Assembly (NCBI RefSeq): GCF_022953055.1
Contig: NZ_JALJEJ010000007.1
Coordinates: 178,260 to 242,259, forward strand
Length of the DNA stretch: 64,000 nt
From: Mucilaginibacter straminoryzae
GTDB taxonomy: Bacteria; Bacteroidota; Bacteroidia; Sphingobacteriales; Sphingobacteriaceae
Reading direction: 5' to 3'
Below are positions 17,766 through 26,273 of this stretch, one piece after another. Position numbers and translations under genes: made by a program. The notes beneath the pieces are model-generated. The model saw only the letters and a list, made by a program, of their open reading frames with translations, was not told the DNA's origin and did not search any database. Position 1 is the stretch's first letter; every line of letters begins with the position of its first letter.

Positions 17766-18470
17766 TTATTTACCGTCAATTAATTTAGCCATTGCGAATG
17801 CAGCCCCGGCGGCCAGCGCACCAATCACCAGAACTTTAAAAGCGCCGCTGATAGCGGGCTGCCCGGTTACCTTGCTTTTAAAGTAGCCGAATATGAAAAG
17901 GCAGATCATGGTGATTACGCAAGAGTAGTAGAGTGCACGGGTAGAATCTGCAACAAAGAAATAGGGGGACAATGGGATGATACCGCCAATGATGTACGAG
18001 ATACCGATAGTGATGGCGCTTCGCGTTGCGCGACCGGCGGCCGGTTTTTCCAACCCCAGTTCGTAACGCATCATAAAATCAACCCATTTGTCTTTGTCTT
18101 TAGCAAGTTCTTCGGCAATCTCGTCCTGTAATTTTTTAGATAATCCAAATTCAGCAAATACCTCTTTTACTTCCTCTTTCTCACGTTCAGGAACGCGTTC
18201 TACCTCTTCATATTCACGGCGCAGTTCAGAAGTGTAATGGTCAGCCTCAGTACGCCCTGCTAAAAAACCGCCTAAACCCATTGCTATGGATCCGGCCACT
18301 ATTTCGGCAATGCCAGCGGTAACCACAATGCCAGACGAGTTTACCGCCCCGCTTAGTCCGGCAGCTAAGGCAAAGGGCACGGTCAGGCCATCAGACATGC
18401 CGATTACAATATCGCGGATCATGTCAGAACTTTCCAGATGCTGTTCCTGGTGTGGTGCGTGGATATCCAT
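17766..18470 (-). CDS. VIT1/CCC1-family Fe2+/Mn2+ transporter
   Basis: A 234-residue inner-membrane protein. The N-terminal DIVIGMSDGLTVPFALAAGL and MGLGGFLAGRTEADHY segments are typical of the VIT1/CCC1 family, with five helices predicted by eye (two before and three after a charged, Glu-rich cytoplasmic loop at about 85-145 that binds metal in plant VIT1). It should move Fe2+ or Mn2+ out of the cytosol. It starts 33 bases after the YceI stop codon on the same strand and may be the last gene of that operon. Confidence 0.9.
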   Translation of the reverse strand: MDIHAPHQEQHLESSDMIRDIVIGMSDGLTVPFALAAGLSGAVNSSGIVVTAGIAEIVAGSIAMGLGGFLAGRTEADHYTSELRREYEEVERVPEREKEEVKEVFAEFGLSKKLQDEIAEELAKDKDKWVDFMMRYELGLEKPAAGRATRSAITIGISYIIGGIIPLSPYFFVADSTRALYYSCVITMICLFIFGYFKSKVTGQPAISGAFKVLVIGALAAGAAFAMAKLIDGK

Positions 18471-18503
18471 AGTTTTAGCTTAACGTTTTTATTTTAAGCT
18501 AAT

Positions 18504-19049
18504 TTACTTTTTTACCGGCTTATAATCTGCATTCATTGTCACCCGGATGTTTTCCGCTATTTTCTCAAACACCAGCTTTGGCACTTCGATATTAAAATCT
18601 GCCGTGTGCGCGATAAATTCCGCATCGAGATGGATAGTTTCATTCTTTACCGTCAGTGTTCCGTTAATCGTCGTGTTCCGTTCTGTACCGTGAATGGTTA
18701 TCTTGCCGGTAGCCGAAACTTTATAAACGCCGTCTTTAGCATAATCTATCTTTTGGTTCAGCTTTCCGCGGAACGTATCGTACGGATACTTACTGCTTTC
18801 CATGTAATTTTCGTTGAAATGCTCCTGCATAAGGGCATTCTTGAAGGTAAAGCCGGTATTCTTCATACGCACCAAAATAGAATCTGTTGCGGTATTAATT
18901 AGCGTAGACACGTTGTTATTAGTAGCTACAATATTTTCAAGCGGCGTTTCAGAGAAAAACTGCACTTTACCGTTGGCTGTCATGTAAACCTGTGCGTGTG
19001 CCCCGGCGGCAAACAGTAGGGTAGTGATGATAAAAAGAAATTTCTTCAT
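18504..19049 (-). CDS. YceI-like periplasmic protein
   Basis: A 181-residue secreted protein (signal peptide to ...AHAQ) with the YceI-like lipocalin pattern: FSETPLENIVA, a central run with FRGKLNQKIDY, GKITIHGTERNTTINGTLTV, then FNIEVPKLVFEKIAENI. YceI proteins bind isoprenoid-type lipids in a beta barrel. Only four bases separate it from the DUF5777 gene. In Bacteroidota, YceI, DUF5777 and small cytochrome lipoproteins tend to travel together, suggesting an electron-carrier or quinone-related process; that last step is inference. Confidence 0.85.
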   Translation of the reverse strand: MKKFLFIITTLLFAAGAHAQVYMTANGKVQFFSETPLENIVATNNNVSTLINTATDSILVRMKNTGFTFKNALMQEHFNENYMESSKYPYDTFRGKLNQKIDYAKDGVYKVSATGKITIHGTERNTTINGTLTVKNETIHLDAEFIAHTADFNIEVPKLVFEKIAENIRVTMNADYKPVKK

Positions 19050-19053
19050 TACG

Positions 19054-19932
19054 TTAAAAGTTAAAAGCTCTCGAAATGTTAAATCCTAAACGGATACCGC
19101 CGTTACGCCACGTGCTGGTGGTATGGGTAAGGTATTGCGAATCTGCAATGCCGTTTGAATTGGTCAGGAACATTTGAAAAACGTGCCCGCCGGTCTCAAT
19201 TTCCCAACCGATCCCCAGGCTGTTGTGATAATCTTTAGAGGCTGTGTATGACATGTACCGCAAACCGTATTCGGCAGTAACAGCCATACGCTTGCTAAAC
19301 TTGTACCTGCCCGCAAAACCCATTACCAAAGCATTGTTTTTATCGGTAATGTTTTGCACCAGGTTATAGTGGATGTAAGTAGGGCTTAACTGCAGCGAGA
19401 AATTATCTGAAAACTTACGTGCAATGATAGGCTGGAAGGAATAAGCCATGCGGTCGCCAAAATAATGGTACATGTTGTAGCCATTAGCTGCCGCATTTGG
19501 GTCAGACTGGGTGGTACAATAAGCAGCCCCAAAAAGGGTGACGCTAACCGGCATACCGCCGTGCAGGCCCTGGCGTAGTAATTTATATTTTAAGGAACCA
19601 TCAACCAATTTTTCGAAGCTGGTACGGCCGATACCAACCTCCAGTCGATCGTTGATACTATAACCCAGGCCAAACCGGATACTGGCGCCATTATCAAGCC
19701 CGAAGAAAGAGTTAACGCCGCCGTTAATGTCGCCAAAACGGTGCTGGATCATAAATTCCAACACATGCTTTCCGGGTATCTCCACGCTTTGGAAATTGAT
19801 GATTTGGGTACCTTTGAAAGTAGCGCTTACATATTCTTTAGCCGTATCAGTTTTGTTCAGCAGGGCCATATCGTCCTGGGCGGCTGCCAGTAAAGGCAGG
19901 AATAGTGTTATCAGGAAATAAAATCGTTTCAT
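19054..19932 (-). CDS. DUF5777-type outer-membrane beta-barrel protein
   Basis: A 292-residue secreted protein (signal peptide to ...LLAAAQ) made of alternating amphipathic strands and ending in a C-terminal aromatic (AFNF), typical of an outer-membrane barrel. The segment KGTQIINFQSVE followed by HVLEFMIQHRFGDI fits the DUF5777 family of Bacteroidota. It starts 13 bases after the 134-residue cytochrome-like gene and is followed by yceI. Transported molecule unknown. Confidence 0.8.
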   Translation of the reverse strand: MKRFYFLITLFLPLLAAAQDDMALLNKTDTAKEYVSATFKGTQIINFQSVEIPGKHVLEFMIQHRFGDINGGVNSFFGLDNGASIRFGLGYSINDRLEVGIGRTSFEKLVDGSLKYKLLRQGLHGGMPVSVTLFGAAYCTTQSDPNAAANGYNMYHYFGDRMAYSFQPIIARKFSDNFSLQLSPTYIHYNLVQNITDKNNALVMGFAGRYKFSKRMAVTAEYGLRYMSYTASKDYHNSLGIGWEIETGGHVFQMFLTNSNGIADSQYLTHTTSTWRNGGIRLGFNISRAFNF

Positions 19933-19945
19933 GTCGGGGTTTAGT

Positions 19946-20350
19946 TTAATTGTTTAAAGAGCCTGCGTTTACCCACTTCTGTATTTTGGTAATGTTACAG
20001 TCGCTCATCTTAGGGGCATTTTGCGGCATGTGCGATGCGGAGCCGGTCCAGGTGATCGAGCTTATCAATTTTCCGCTCAGGGCTACAGAGCGCACACCAC
20101 TATAAGTAGACAGGTTGTACCCGCTGCTATTGTTACTGCCATGGCAAGAGTTATTGATGCCGCAATTGGTTTGCAGTACAGGTAATACATGGTTAGTATA
20201 GCTCATAACACCCGCGGTATCGCAAGTACCGGCTCCGGTACCACCTTTTACACCTGATGCAGGCACCATTTCAGAAAGGTTATCATTATAGCACGATGCC
20301 ATCAGCAGCACCGCTGCACCGATAAAAAAGAATAAGAGTAATTTTTTCAT
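19946..20350 (-). CDS. Cytochrome c-like lipoprotein with CX5CH site
   Basis: A 134-residue lipoprotein with lipobox LMASC (Cys20). The heme-type motif is Cys63 ... Cys69-His70, that is CX5CH rather than CX2CH, followed by GSNNSSGYNLSTYSG and a likely distal ligand Met108 in HMPQ. The layout (VLPVLQTNC, SCHG, a conserved tyrosine, MP, then KIQKWVNAGSLNN) is that of the single-heme domain common in Bacteroidota surface lipoproteins, but with longer spacing between the cysteines. It begins two bases after the next cytochrome-like gene ends, so both are cotranscribed. Heme attachment is not proven. Confidence 0.75.
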   Translation of the reverse strand: MKKLLLFFFIGAAVLLMASCYNDNLSEMVPASGVKGGTGAGTCDTAGVMSYTNHVLPVLQTNCGINNSCHGSNNSSGYNLSTYSGVRSVALSGKLISSITWTGSASHMPQNAPKMSDCNITKIQKWVNAGSLNN

Positions 20351-20352
20351 GA

Positions 20353-20727
20353 TCAGTTATTTTTAGCGCCTTGCAGAATCCATAAATAGATGGTTTTAAT
20401 TTGTGTGTCCGTCAACCTGGGGTTGGGTGGTTGTGGCATGGTGCCCAGCGTGTTGGCCGTAATTGCACTGTAGATGCTGCTGCTATGCGGCTCACCGGCT
20501 TTAACATGGCCTAACACATCCTGATAGGTCAGCAGTTTAAATTCGTGCCCCTCGCTGCCATGGCAGCCAGACTGCGTGCAATTGCTGATCATGATCGGCT
20601 GCACATCATTTTTAAAACTGATGGTCGGGGCATCGCTCAATGGCGTAATAGGGTCGTGTCGGCAGGCTGTAACGCATAAAACGATCATAAAGCCGGCAAG
20701 CACTAACAAGGGTTTGAAGTATTTCAT
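20353..20727 (-). CDS. Cytochrome c-like lipoprotein with CX4CH site
   Basis: A 124-residue lipoprotein with a lipobox-like CVTAC (Cys22). The heme-type site is Cys50-TQSG-Cys55-His56 (CX4CH), with Met97 in TMPQPP as likely distal ligand and a C-terminal helix (IKTIYLWILQGAKNN). It is the first gene of the minus-strand operon that continues with the CX5CH paralog, DUF5777, YceI and perhaps the VIT transporter. The likely role is electron transfer at the outer membrane or periplasm. Confidence 0.78.
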   Translation of the reverse strand: MKYFKPLLVLAGFMIVLCVTACRHDPITPLSDAPTISFKNDVQPIMISNCTQSGCHGSEGHEFKLLTYQDVLGHVKAGEPHSSSIYSAITANTLGTMPQPPNPRLTDTQIKTIYLWILQGAKNN

Positions 20728-20870
20728 AGTCCGTCACTTAGTTGTGACAAATGACGACGAACATTCTAAAGCAATGTTGAAGTTGTATGGCGTTTTAACC
20801 TTTTTTAACAGTTGCAGCGCTACTTCAGCTTTGCTTCAATTTCCATGTTGTACATTTAACCTAAAAAAGC

Positions 20871-21542
20871 GTGAAACTATTGATCATTGAAGACGAGCGG
20901 GCACTGAGGGAAAGTATCGCCGGATATTTCCAGGAGGAGGGTGTGATATGCGAAACAAGCGCCGATTATGCCTCTGCCACCGAAAAAATAGCTTTGTACG
21001 ATTATGATTGTATCCTTTTGGATATCGGCCTGCCGGATGGCAATGGTTTAACGTTGTTACAGGAGCTGAAAGCAGCCGGTAAAGAAGAGGGCGTGATCAT
21101 TATTTCTGCGCGCAATTCACTTGACGACCGTATAACGGGTTTGAACCTTGGCGCGGACGATTATATTGTGAAACCCTTTCACCTGGCTGAGTTAAAAGCA
21201 CGTGTGATGGCGCTTTTCCGTCGCAGGTCTTTCCGCGGAAATAATCAGTTGCAGTACGACTGTATTAACATTGATCTGCCGACAATGGAGGTAAAGGTAG
21301 ATGGTAACTTGGTGACGCTTACCAAAAAAGAATACGATATTTTGCTTTACTTCATTGCCAATAAAGGGAAAGTGATCTCTAAAAACGCATTGGCAGAACA
21401 TCTATGGAAGGATGAGATAGACCTGGCTGATAGTTTTGATTTCATATACACCCATATTAAAAACCTGCGAAAGAAACTGGCCGACAATTCAGGAAAGGAT
21501 TTCTTCAAGTCTGTTTATGGCATAGGGTATAAATTTTCCTGA
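20871..21542 (+). CDS. OmpR-family response regulator
   Basis: A 223-residue two-domain regulator starting at GTG 20871. The receiver has the acidic pocket at Glu7-Asp8, phospho-Asp51 (LLDIGLPD) and Lys101 in VKPF. The C-terminal winged helix (about 125-222) has ISKNALAEHLW and YTHIKNLRKKL. A TACATTTA box at 20851-20858 with TTTG 17 bases earlier is a plausible promoter, placing the mRNA start just before the GTG. The histidine kinase begins two bases after its stop. It is divergent from the cytochrome operon (143 bases between starts) and may regulate it. Confidence 0.93.
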   Translation: MKLLIIEDERALRESIAGYFQEEGVICETSADYASATEKIALYDYDCILLDIGLPDGNGLTLLQELKAAGKEEGVIIISARNSLDDRITGLNLGADDYIVKPFHLAELKARVMALFRRRSFRGNNQLQYDCINIDLPTMEVKVDGNLVTLTKKEYDILLYFIANKGKVISKNALAEHLWKDEIDLADSFDFIYTHIKNLRKKLADNSGKDFFKSVYGIGYKFS

Positions 21543-21544
21543 CT

Positions 21545-22798
21545 ATGAAATTAACGCAACTCTACAACCGGGCCAGTATCATTATTACCCTCAGTATTCT
21601 GCTGGTTGCTGGCATTGTTTATTATATTGCTATCGGTTATATCTCTAATAAACAGTTAGATAAAGACCTAACCGAAGAAATGGAGGAGCTTAGCGCCTAC
21701 ATCAATCACAAACAACAGCTGCCCAAACCTATTGACTTTGACGAAGACCAGGCGAGTTTTACCTCCATCGGTCAGCAGAAGATCAAAAGAAGATTTGTGG
21801 ATACCCCCTTTATTGAGCCGGGCACCAGTAAGGCTGAGGCGGGCAGGGCAGTGGTAGATATGGTTAGCCTGCGTGGTGTTAATTATAAGGTGGTTATTGC
21901 AGAATCTAAAGAGACGACAGAAAACCTGGTACAGCTGATCAGTATTATTACCGCTGTACTTGGGGTATTATTAATTGTTGCTTTAATCATCACCAACCGC
22001 TTTTTGCTGGCCGGGTTGTGGCGGCCGTTTTACCTTTTGCTGGGGCAGATAAGGGCATTCCAGGTTGCCGGGAATAATACGATAGACACCGTAGGCAATA
22101 TTAGGGCGGATGAATTTAAAGAACTGGAAACCGCGATACGAACGATGGCGAACAAAGCCGCAGACGATTACCAGAGCCTGAAAATGTTTACCGAAAATGC
22201 TTCGCATGAAATGATGACGCCTATCGCCGTGATCACCTCTAAATTGGATAACCTGATCCAGGACGAAAGTTTAAACGAAGCGCAGTTTGAACAATTACAG
22301 GATCTGTATACGGCTACCGGTAAAATAACGAAGCTTAATCAGGCTTTGTTGTTGTTGGTGAAGATCGATAATCACCTGATCAGCGACGTTGCGGAAATTG
22401 AGCTGAAAACAACGATTAAGCAAAAATGCCGGCAGTTCGCAGAAATTATCCAGGCAAAAGGGATTCAACTGCATGCAGAACTGCAGGAGAAAAAATTCAA
22501 ATTCAGCCCGTATCTGCTGGAAATATTACTGGACAATTTGTTCAGCAATGCGGTAAGGCACAACTTACCCGGCGGCGAAATACAGGTTTTACTTACCGAA
22601 ACCAACCTTGTTTTTTCTAACACCGGCAAACCAGAACCGCTCGACAGCGAGAAGGTTTTCGAACGTTTTCAAAAGGGCAAGGCATCTGAAGGTACAGGGC
22701 TGGGGCTTACTATCGCCAGAAATATCTGCAATAATTACGGCCTGCAGCTACATTACCACTATGCAGCCCCGTTTCATCAGTTTATAATCACCTTTTAA
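21545..22798 (+). CDS. Membrane sensor histidine kinase
   Basis: A 417-residue kinase, partner of the preceding regulator. Two membrane helices (about 10-32 and 128-150) bracket a periplasmic domain of about 95 residues. The HisKA phospho-acceptor is His221 (ASHEMMTP), followed by a HATPase domain with LLDNLFSNAVRHN and GTGLGLTIA. The G1 DxG box is weak (VFSNTGKPE), as in several QseC/heavy-metal-type Bacteroidota kinases. Its stop codon overlaps that of the convergent HAD gene by two bases. The signal is unknown. Confidence 0.9.
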   Translation: MKLTQLYNRASIIITLSILLVAGIVYYIAIGYISNKQLDKDLTEEMEELSAYINHKQQLPKPIDFDEDQASFTSIGQQKIKRRFVDTPFIEPGTSKAEAGRAVVDMVSLRGVNYKVVIAESKETTENLVQLISIITAVLGVLLIVALIITNRFLLAGLWRPFYLLLGQIRAFQVAGNNTIDTVGNIRADEFKELETAIRTMANKAADDYQSLKMFTENASHEMMTPIAVITSKLDNLIQDESLNEAQFEQLQDLYTATGKITKLNQALLLLVKIDNHLISDVAEIELKTTIKQKCRQFAEIIQAKGIQLHAELQEKKFKFSPYLLEILLDNLFSNAVRHNLPGGEIQVLLTETNLVFSNTGKPEPLDSEKVFERFQKGKASEGTGLGLTIARNICNNYGLQLHYHYAAPFHQFIITF

Positions 22799-23436
22799 AT
22801 CTGGTCTATGCGCACCCATTGCATGCCTGCTGCTTCGGCCGCCTGTACGCCGGGGTTGCCGTCTTCAAATACCAGGCAGCGTTTTGGGTCTACACCTAAT
22901 TTTTCTGCCGCTGCCAGAAAAGGGTCGGGGAAGGGTTTTCCGCGTGGTGTTTCACCTGCACATACCAGTGTTTCGGGAATATCGGCAATGCCTAAAACTT
23001 CTAATGTTTTTTGTACTGATTTGCGCACCCCACCGGATACGACTGCAATTTTTATTTTGCCTGCATGCGCTTTCAGGTGATTAACCACGTAATCAATTGG
23101 CGCAATATGTTCTATAAATTCTTGGTAAAAAACTTCTTCCTTTTCATCGGCAAAAGTTACAGGGTCAAAAGTGGTATTGTACCGCTTGTTGATCTCTTCT
23201 ATCACATTGATAACCGGCAGACCGGCAAGTTCATTAATGATCTCACCGCTTAATAATAAACCACCTTTAGCAGCTACACGGATGTATGATTCGGTATGGC
23301 TGGGCATGGTATCAGCCAGGGTGCCATCGCAATCGTATAAAAAAGCGTCGAAATCGCCTTGCGTAAGCAGGGTAAGCTTTTGATATTTTTCGTCTAAAGA
23401 TCCTGTCAAATTATCGTGGGTTGTTTGCTTTTCCAT
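22795..23436 (-). CDS. HAD-family phosphatase (beta-phosphoglucomutase-like)
   Basis: A 213-residue HAD hydrolase, using ATG 23436 (MEKQTTH). Motif I is YDCDGTLADT with the nucleophile and acid/base aspartates, motif II is VVSGG, motif III is the Lys in RGKPFPDPF, and motif IV is VFEDGNPG. A helical cap follows motif I. It should dephosphorylate a small sugar phosphate or similar metabolite. A near -7 box (CATATTTG, one mismatch) lies six bases before the start. The 3' end overlaps the convergent histidine kinase by four bases. Confidence 0.88.
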   Translation of the reverse strand: MEKQTTHDNLTGSLDEKYQKLTLLTQGDFDAFLYDCDGTLADTMPSHTESYIRVAAKGGLLLSGEIINELAGLPVINVIEEINKRYNTTFDPVTFADEKEEVFYQEFIEHIAPIDYVVNHLKAHAGKIKIAVVSGGVRKSVQKTLEVLGIADIPETLVCAGETPRGKPFPDPFLAAAEKLGVDPKRCLVFEDGNPGVQAAEAAGMQWVRIDQI

Positions 23437-23513
23437 TTCGTGCAAATATGGGCAAGATTATCTTTAATCTGTAAGTTTCTGGCACTAATGATTCTTCACG
23501 AGGGCATATTTTT

Positions 23514-23521
23514 TATATTTG
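23514..23521 (+). promoter_or_regulatory. -7 box of the 7TM-DISM regulator
   Basis: TATATTTG is a full TAnnTTTG match, 62 bases before the TTG start at 23584. No strong -33 element is seen. Confidence 0.45.
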
Positions 23522-23583
23522 TAATGGACTAGCGGCGGCAGGCGTTGTTGAAAGCCATTCACCATTAAATAAACCCTTTTTTA

Positions 23584-25521
23584 TTGATACTTCTTTACTT
23601 GAAAAAGCATACCTGGCTGTTTTTACTTGCGCTGCTTTGCCTGGCAAACAATGTTATTGCCCAGCAAACGGTGTTGCTTGACAGCAGTACCGCAGAACAT
23701 ATTTTTAAACGCACCGAAATCTCGTGCCTTGAAGATAAGGCTGGGAAGCTGTCTTTTAACGATGTCACTTCAAAAACCGGGGAACGCTTATTTCAGACAA
23801 ATAAGGGCTACTTCCCTAAAAATTTCAACCATGCGTCTGTTTACTGGTACCGGGTGAAGGTGAAATACCCGGATAGCCTTCCGGATAAGCATGCAGTTAT
23901 CGAATTTTTTGATCAAACAACAGATGAGATCACGGCATACCTGCCTGATGCTAAAGGAGGCTACACTTCTTCTTCGTCCGGGGCAGCGCGTAGCTTCACC
24001 GGCCGCCTGTTTCAGCATAAAAACTTCGAGTTTTTAATTGATCAGCGTGGTAAAGGCGAACATGTTTATTATTTCAGAGTGAGGTCTAAAGAGTTGGTGA
24101 ACGTAATTATCGTCTATCGTACGGTGACGTATTTCGTTCATTATGCCTTGGTAGAATATCTTACTTATGGGTTGTTCTATGGCATGATCCTGATCTTTTG
24201 CTTCCATAATCTGCTGATGTTCATGGCAGTCAGGTCGCGGCAGTATCTTTACTACGTGCTCTATATTTTAAGCGTCGGGATTTATGAAATGAGCACCGAC
24301 GGTATTGCATTTCAGTTTTTATGGCCGCACTCACCTCTGTGGAACGAGTATGCTTACGGCATCGCACTATATAGCGTCAGTATTTTCGCTTTAGCTTTTA
24401 CAAAGGCATTGTTACAGGTGAAGCAACGTAACCGGAGCTTGTACCGGCTGATAAACATCACGTTGATGGTCAGAACAGCTTATTTCCTTTTCTGCCTCTT
24501 TATTCAGAAAAGCTTCTTCGCTTATCGCTTTATAGAAATATTGCCGCTTGCAGTAGCTTTTGCAACAGGGATTGTGATCTGGAAGCAGGGCTTTAAACCT
24601 GCTCGCTTCTTTGTGTTGGCCTACTCGTTTTTATTTGTAAGCTTCGTAATCAAAGGGGTTTATGTGTTGGGCTTAGCACGGTATATACCCGGCGTAATCG
24701 GCCATTACAGTATGACAATTGGTTTTGTATGCGAAATGGTGCTGTTATCTTTTTCCATTGGCGACCAGGTAAGGGTGTTCAGGAAAGAGAAAGACCTGGC
24801 GCAGGAGGAAACCATTAGGCAGATGAAAATTAACGCCGACCTGAAAGATTCCATCAACCGCGAGCTGGAGATACAGGTAAGGCAACGGACAAGCGAGGTG
24901 GTGCAAAAGTCTGAAGAGATCAGGCAGCAGGCAGAGATCATCGAAAGCCAGAACCGCGACTTGATGGAGATCAATAAACAGCTGGAACTACAGGCCGAAG
25001 AGATTTCGCGGATGAATGTACTGCTTGAAAAAGACAACGTTGAATTAAAGACCAATATAGAGAGGGTTACCGATGCGCGCATTGAATCTACCGAGTTAAC
25101 CTTTGAAGAATTCAGCCAGAAATACCCCGATCGAGAACACTGCAACAAATTCCTTGCTGACTTAAAATGGGCGGCCGGTTATCAATGTATTAAATGTGGT
25201 AATGGTAATTACGGCCCGGGGCGTGCGCCTTTTAGCAGGCGCTGCTCTAAATGTGCTTATGAAGAGTCTGTAATGCACAACACGATTTTTGAAAACAACC
25301 GTATCCCTATCAATAAGGCCTTCTATATTGTATACCTGATGTATACCACCAAAGGGAACATTTCATCTTACCAGCTTGCCGAGAAATTAGACATCAGGCA
25401 AAGTACCTGCTGGGCTTACGCTATCCGTGTTAAAGCGGTGATGGATGAACGTAAAAACGCACTTCGTAAAAATAAAAAGGCAGGTTGGAGCAGCCTTGTC
25501 TTGAAAGCCTTACAAGCCTGA
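23584..25521 (+). CDS. 7TM-DISM receptor fused to an IS1595-type transposase DNA-binding region; candidate PUL regulator
   Basis: A 645-residue membrane protein. No in-frame ATG exists upstream of the signal peptide before a stop at 23566, so TTG 23584 is taken as start. Order: signal peptide (to about 26, ...NVIAQ), periplasmic 7TMR-DISMED2-like sensor domain (about 27-180), seven helices (about 183-395), coiled coil (about 400-498), then about 507-625, which reads as the N-terminal part of an IS1595 transposase. That part has the FxxKYPDREHCNKFL helix, a zinc ribbon with Cys535-X2-Cys538 and Cys554-X2-Cys557, and a helix-turn-helix (ISSYQLAEKLDIRQSTCWAYAIRV, in two pieces, about 591-622). 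The ISXO2-type DDE catalytic domain is absent. The gene lies directly upstream of susC, where PUL regulators sit. A membrane one-component transcription factor is inferred. Confidence 0.85.
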   Translation: MILLYLKKHTWLFLLALLCLANNVIAQQTVLLDSSTAEHIFKRTEISCLEDKAGKLSFNDVTSKTGERLFQTNKGYFPKNFNHASVYWYRVKVKYPDSLPDKHAVIEFFDQTTDEITAYLPDAKGGYTSSSSGAARSFTGRLFQHKNFEFLIDQRGKGEHVYYFRVRSKELVNVIIVYRTVTYFVHYALVEYLTYGLFYGMILIFCFHNLLMFMAVRSRQYLYYVLYILSVGIYEMSTDGIAFQFLWPHSPLWNEYAYGIALYSVSIFALAFTKALLQVKQRNRSLYRLINITLMVRTAYFLFCLFIQKSFFAYRFIEILPLAVAFATGIVIWKQGFKPARFFVLAYSFLFVSFVIKGVYVLGLARYIPGVIGHYSMTIGFVCEMVLLSFSIGDQVRVFRKEKDLAQEETIRQMKINADLKDSINRELEIQVRQRTSEVVQKSEEIRQQAEIIESQNRDLMEINKQLELQAEEISRMNVLLEKDNVELKTNIERVTDARIESTELTFEEFSQKYPDREHCNKFLADLKWAAGYQCIKCGNGNYGPGRAPFSRRCSKCAYEESVMHNTIFENNRIPINKAFYIVYLMYTTKGNISSYQLAEKLDIRQSTCWAYAIRVKAVMDERKNALRKNKKAGWSSLVLKALQA

Positions 25522-25591
25522 TCATATATTCTTCAACTAGAGGCGTACCGAGTTTCTCAGCTCGCGCAGAAACTGGTAATCCACTATTGTA

Positions 25592-25607
25592 TTCTAAGCG
25601 CTTAGAA
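25592..25607. repeat. Perfect 16-base palindrome
   Basis: TTCTAAGCGCTTAGAA equals its own reverse complement. It begins 71 bases after the regulator stop codon, has no T-tail, and shares the AAGCG core with the two direct repeats downstream. A dimer-binding operator is possible. Confidence 0.45.
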
Positions 25608-25766
25608 CGCCTCAGCCTTCTGTTTCTACCGATTTTTCATTCCGGTCTTCTAAAAATGGTGTGAACTGTACACTATTAAATGTTAAAAAATAGCCATAAA
25701 TGTCCTTTACTGCCATAAAATGATAGCTTGTTGAAAATTATTTTAATTTTTTTTCACTTTTTTTCA

Positions 25767-25873
25767 TTGCTCATCAAGCGTATTGCCTGCCGTTTTCCGC
25801 TCCCCCTCATTTGTTATTTTACCTCTGATAATTACGGTTTTTCATTTTGCTTTTCTTGCGCATTAAGCGTATT
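25767..25873 (+). repeat. Two 18-base direct repeats upstream of the susC promoter
   Basis: TTGCTCATCAAGCGTATT (25767-25784) and TTGCGCATTAAGCGTATT (25856-25873) differ at two positions and are 89 bases apart; T-rich tracts containing TTTTTCAT precede both. The second ends 49 bases before the predicted -33 element, a position suited to an activator site. Confidence 0.5.
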
Positions 25874-25922
25874 AAAAAGTTTTTAATTAATTAATTATCA
25901 GTGTTTTATGTGTTTTTGGCTA

Positions 25923-25954
25923 TTGTTTATCCGGTATATTCTAACATAACTTTA
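25923..25954 (+). promoter_or_regulatory. Candidate promoter of susC
   Basis: TTGTTT (25923-25928) and TAACTTTA (25947-25954, one mismatch to TAnnTTTG) with 18 bases between them fit the Bacteroidota sigma-factor pattern. Start near 25961 would give a leader of about 310 bases. Confidence 0.45.
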
Positions 25955-26273
25955 CACCACCAATTAGATCAGAACCGATTATAAACTAAAGCCAATTAAA
26001 TGAGATGGAAGACATGCCGGTGAAAGCTGAATGGCCTGTAATACTTAAAAGCTAATCAATCAATCAAACCAATATTCTTAAACTAATAAACGTAGACCGC
26101 ATGGGAGAAATGTTACTTAAATGATCTTCAAGGGTGCTTTCCGCACCGACCTAAAAAGGCGTTTGCACTTCTGATGCGTCGCCCCAAAACTTCGGTTAAA
26201 ATGAGCTTCCAGTAGGGTAAGCGATTGGCAGGAGTTTTAAAAACTAATAGAAATTTTAAACCAATTATGATTT

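Larger units (their letters stand above)
25522..26273 (+). other. 752-base non-coding region between the regulator and susC
   Basis: No gene. It contains a hairpin (25547-25577: ACC-AGTTTCT with AGAAACT-GGT), a perfect 16-base palindrome, two 18-base direct repeats, a promoter-like pair, and then a leader of about 310 bases with a small hairpin (GGTGC 26133-26137 with GCACC 26143-26147). I read it as the control region of the polysaccharide locus. Confidence 0.65.

Noticed and set aside
22795..22798. Overlapping stop codons of the histidine kinase and the HAD gene considered as unusual
   Set aside because: Short convergent 3' overlaps are common in compact genomes.
25767..25873. Direct repeats considered as a degenerate CRISPR
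   Set aside because: Only two copies, 71-base spacing, no cas genes; operator-like placement explains them better.
26101..26124. Seven-codon open frame in the susC leader, considered as a leader peptide
   Set aside because: Too short to distinguish from chance; no adjacent attenuator-type terminator or codon bias.
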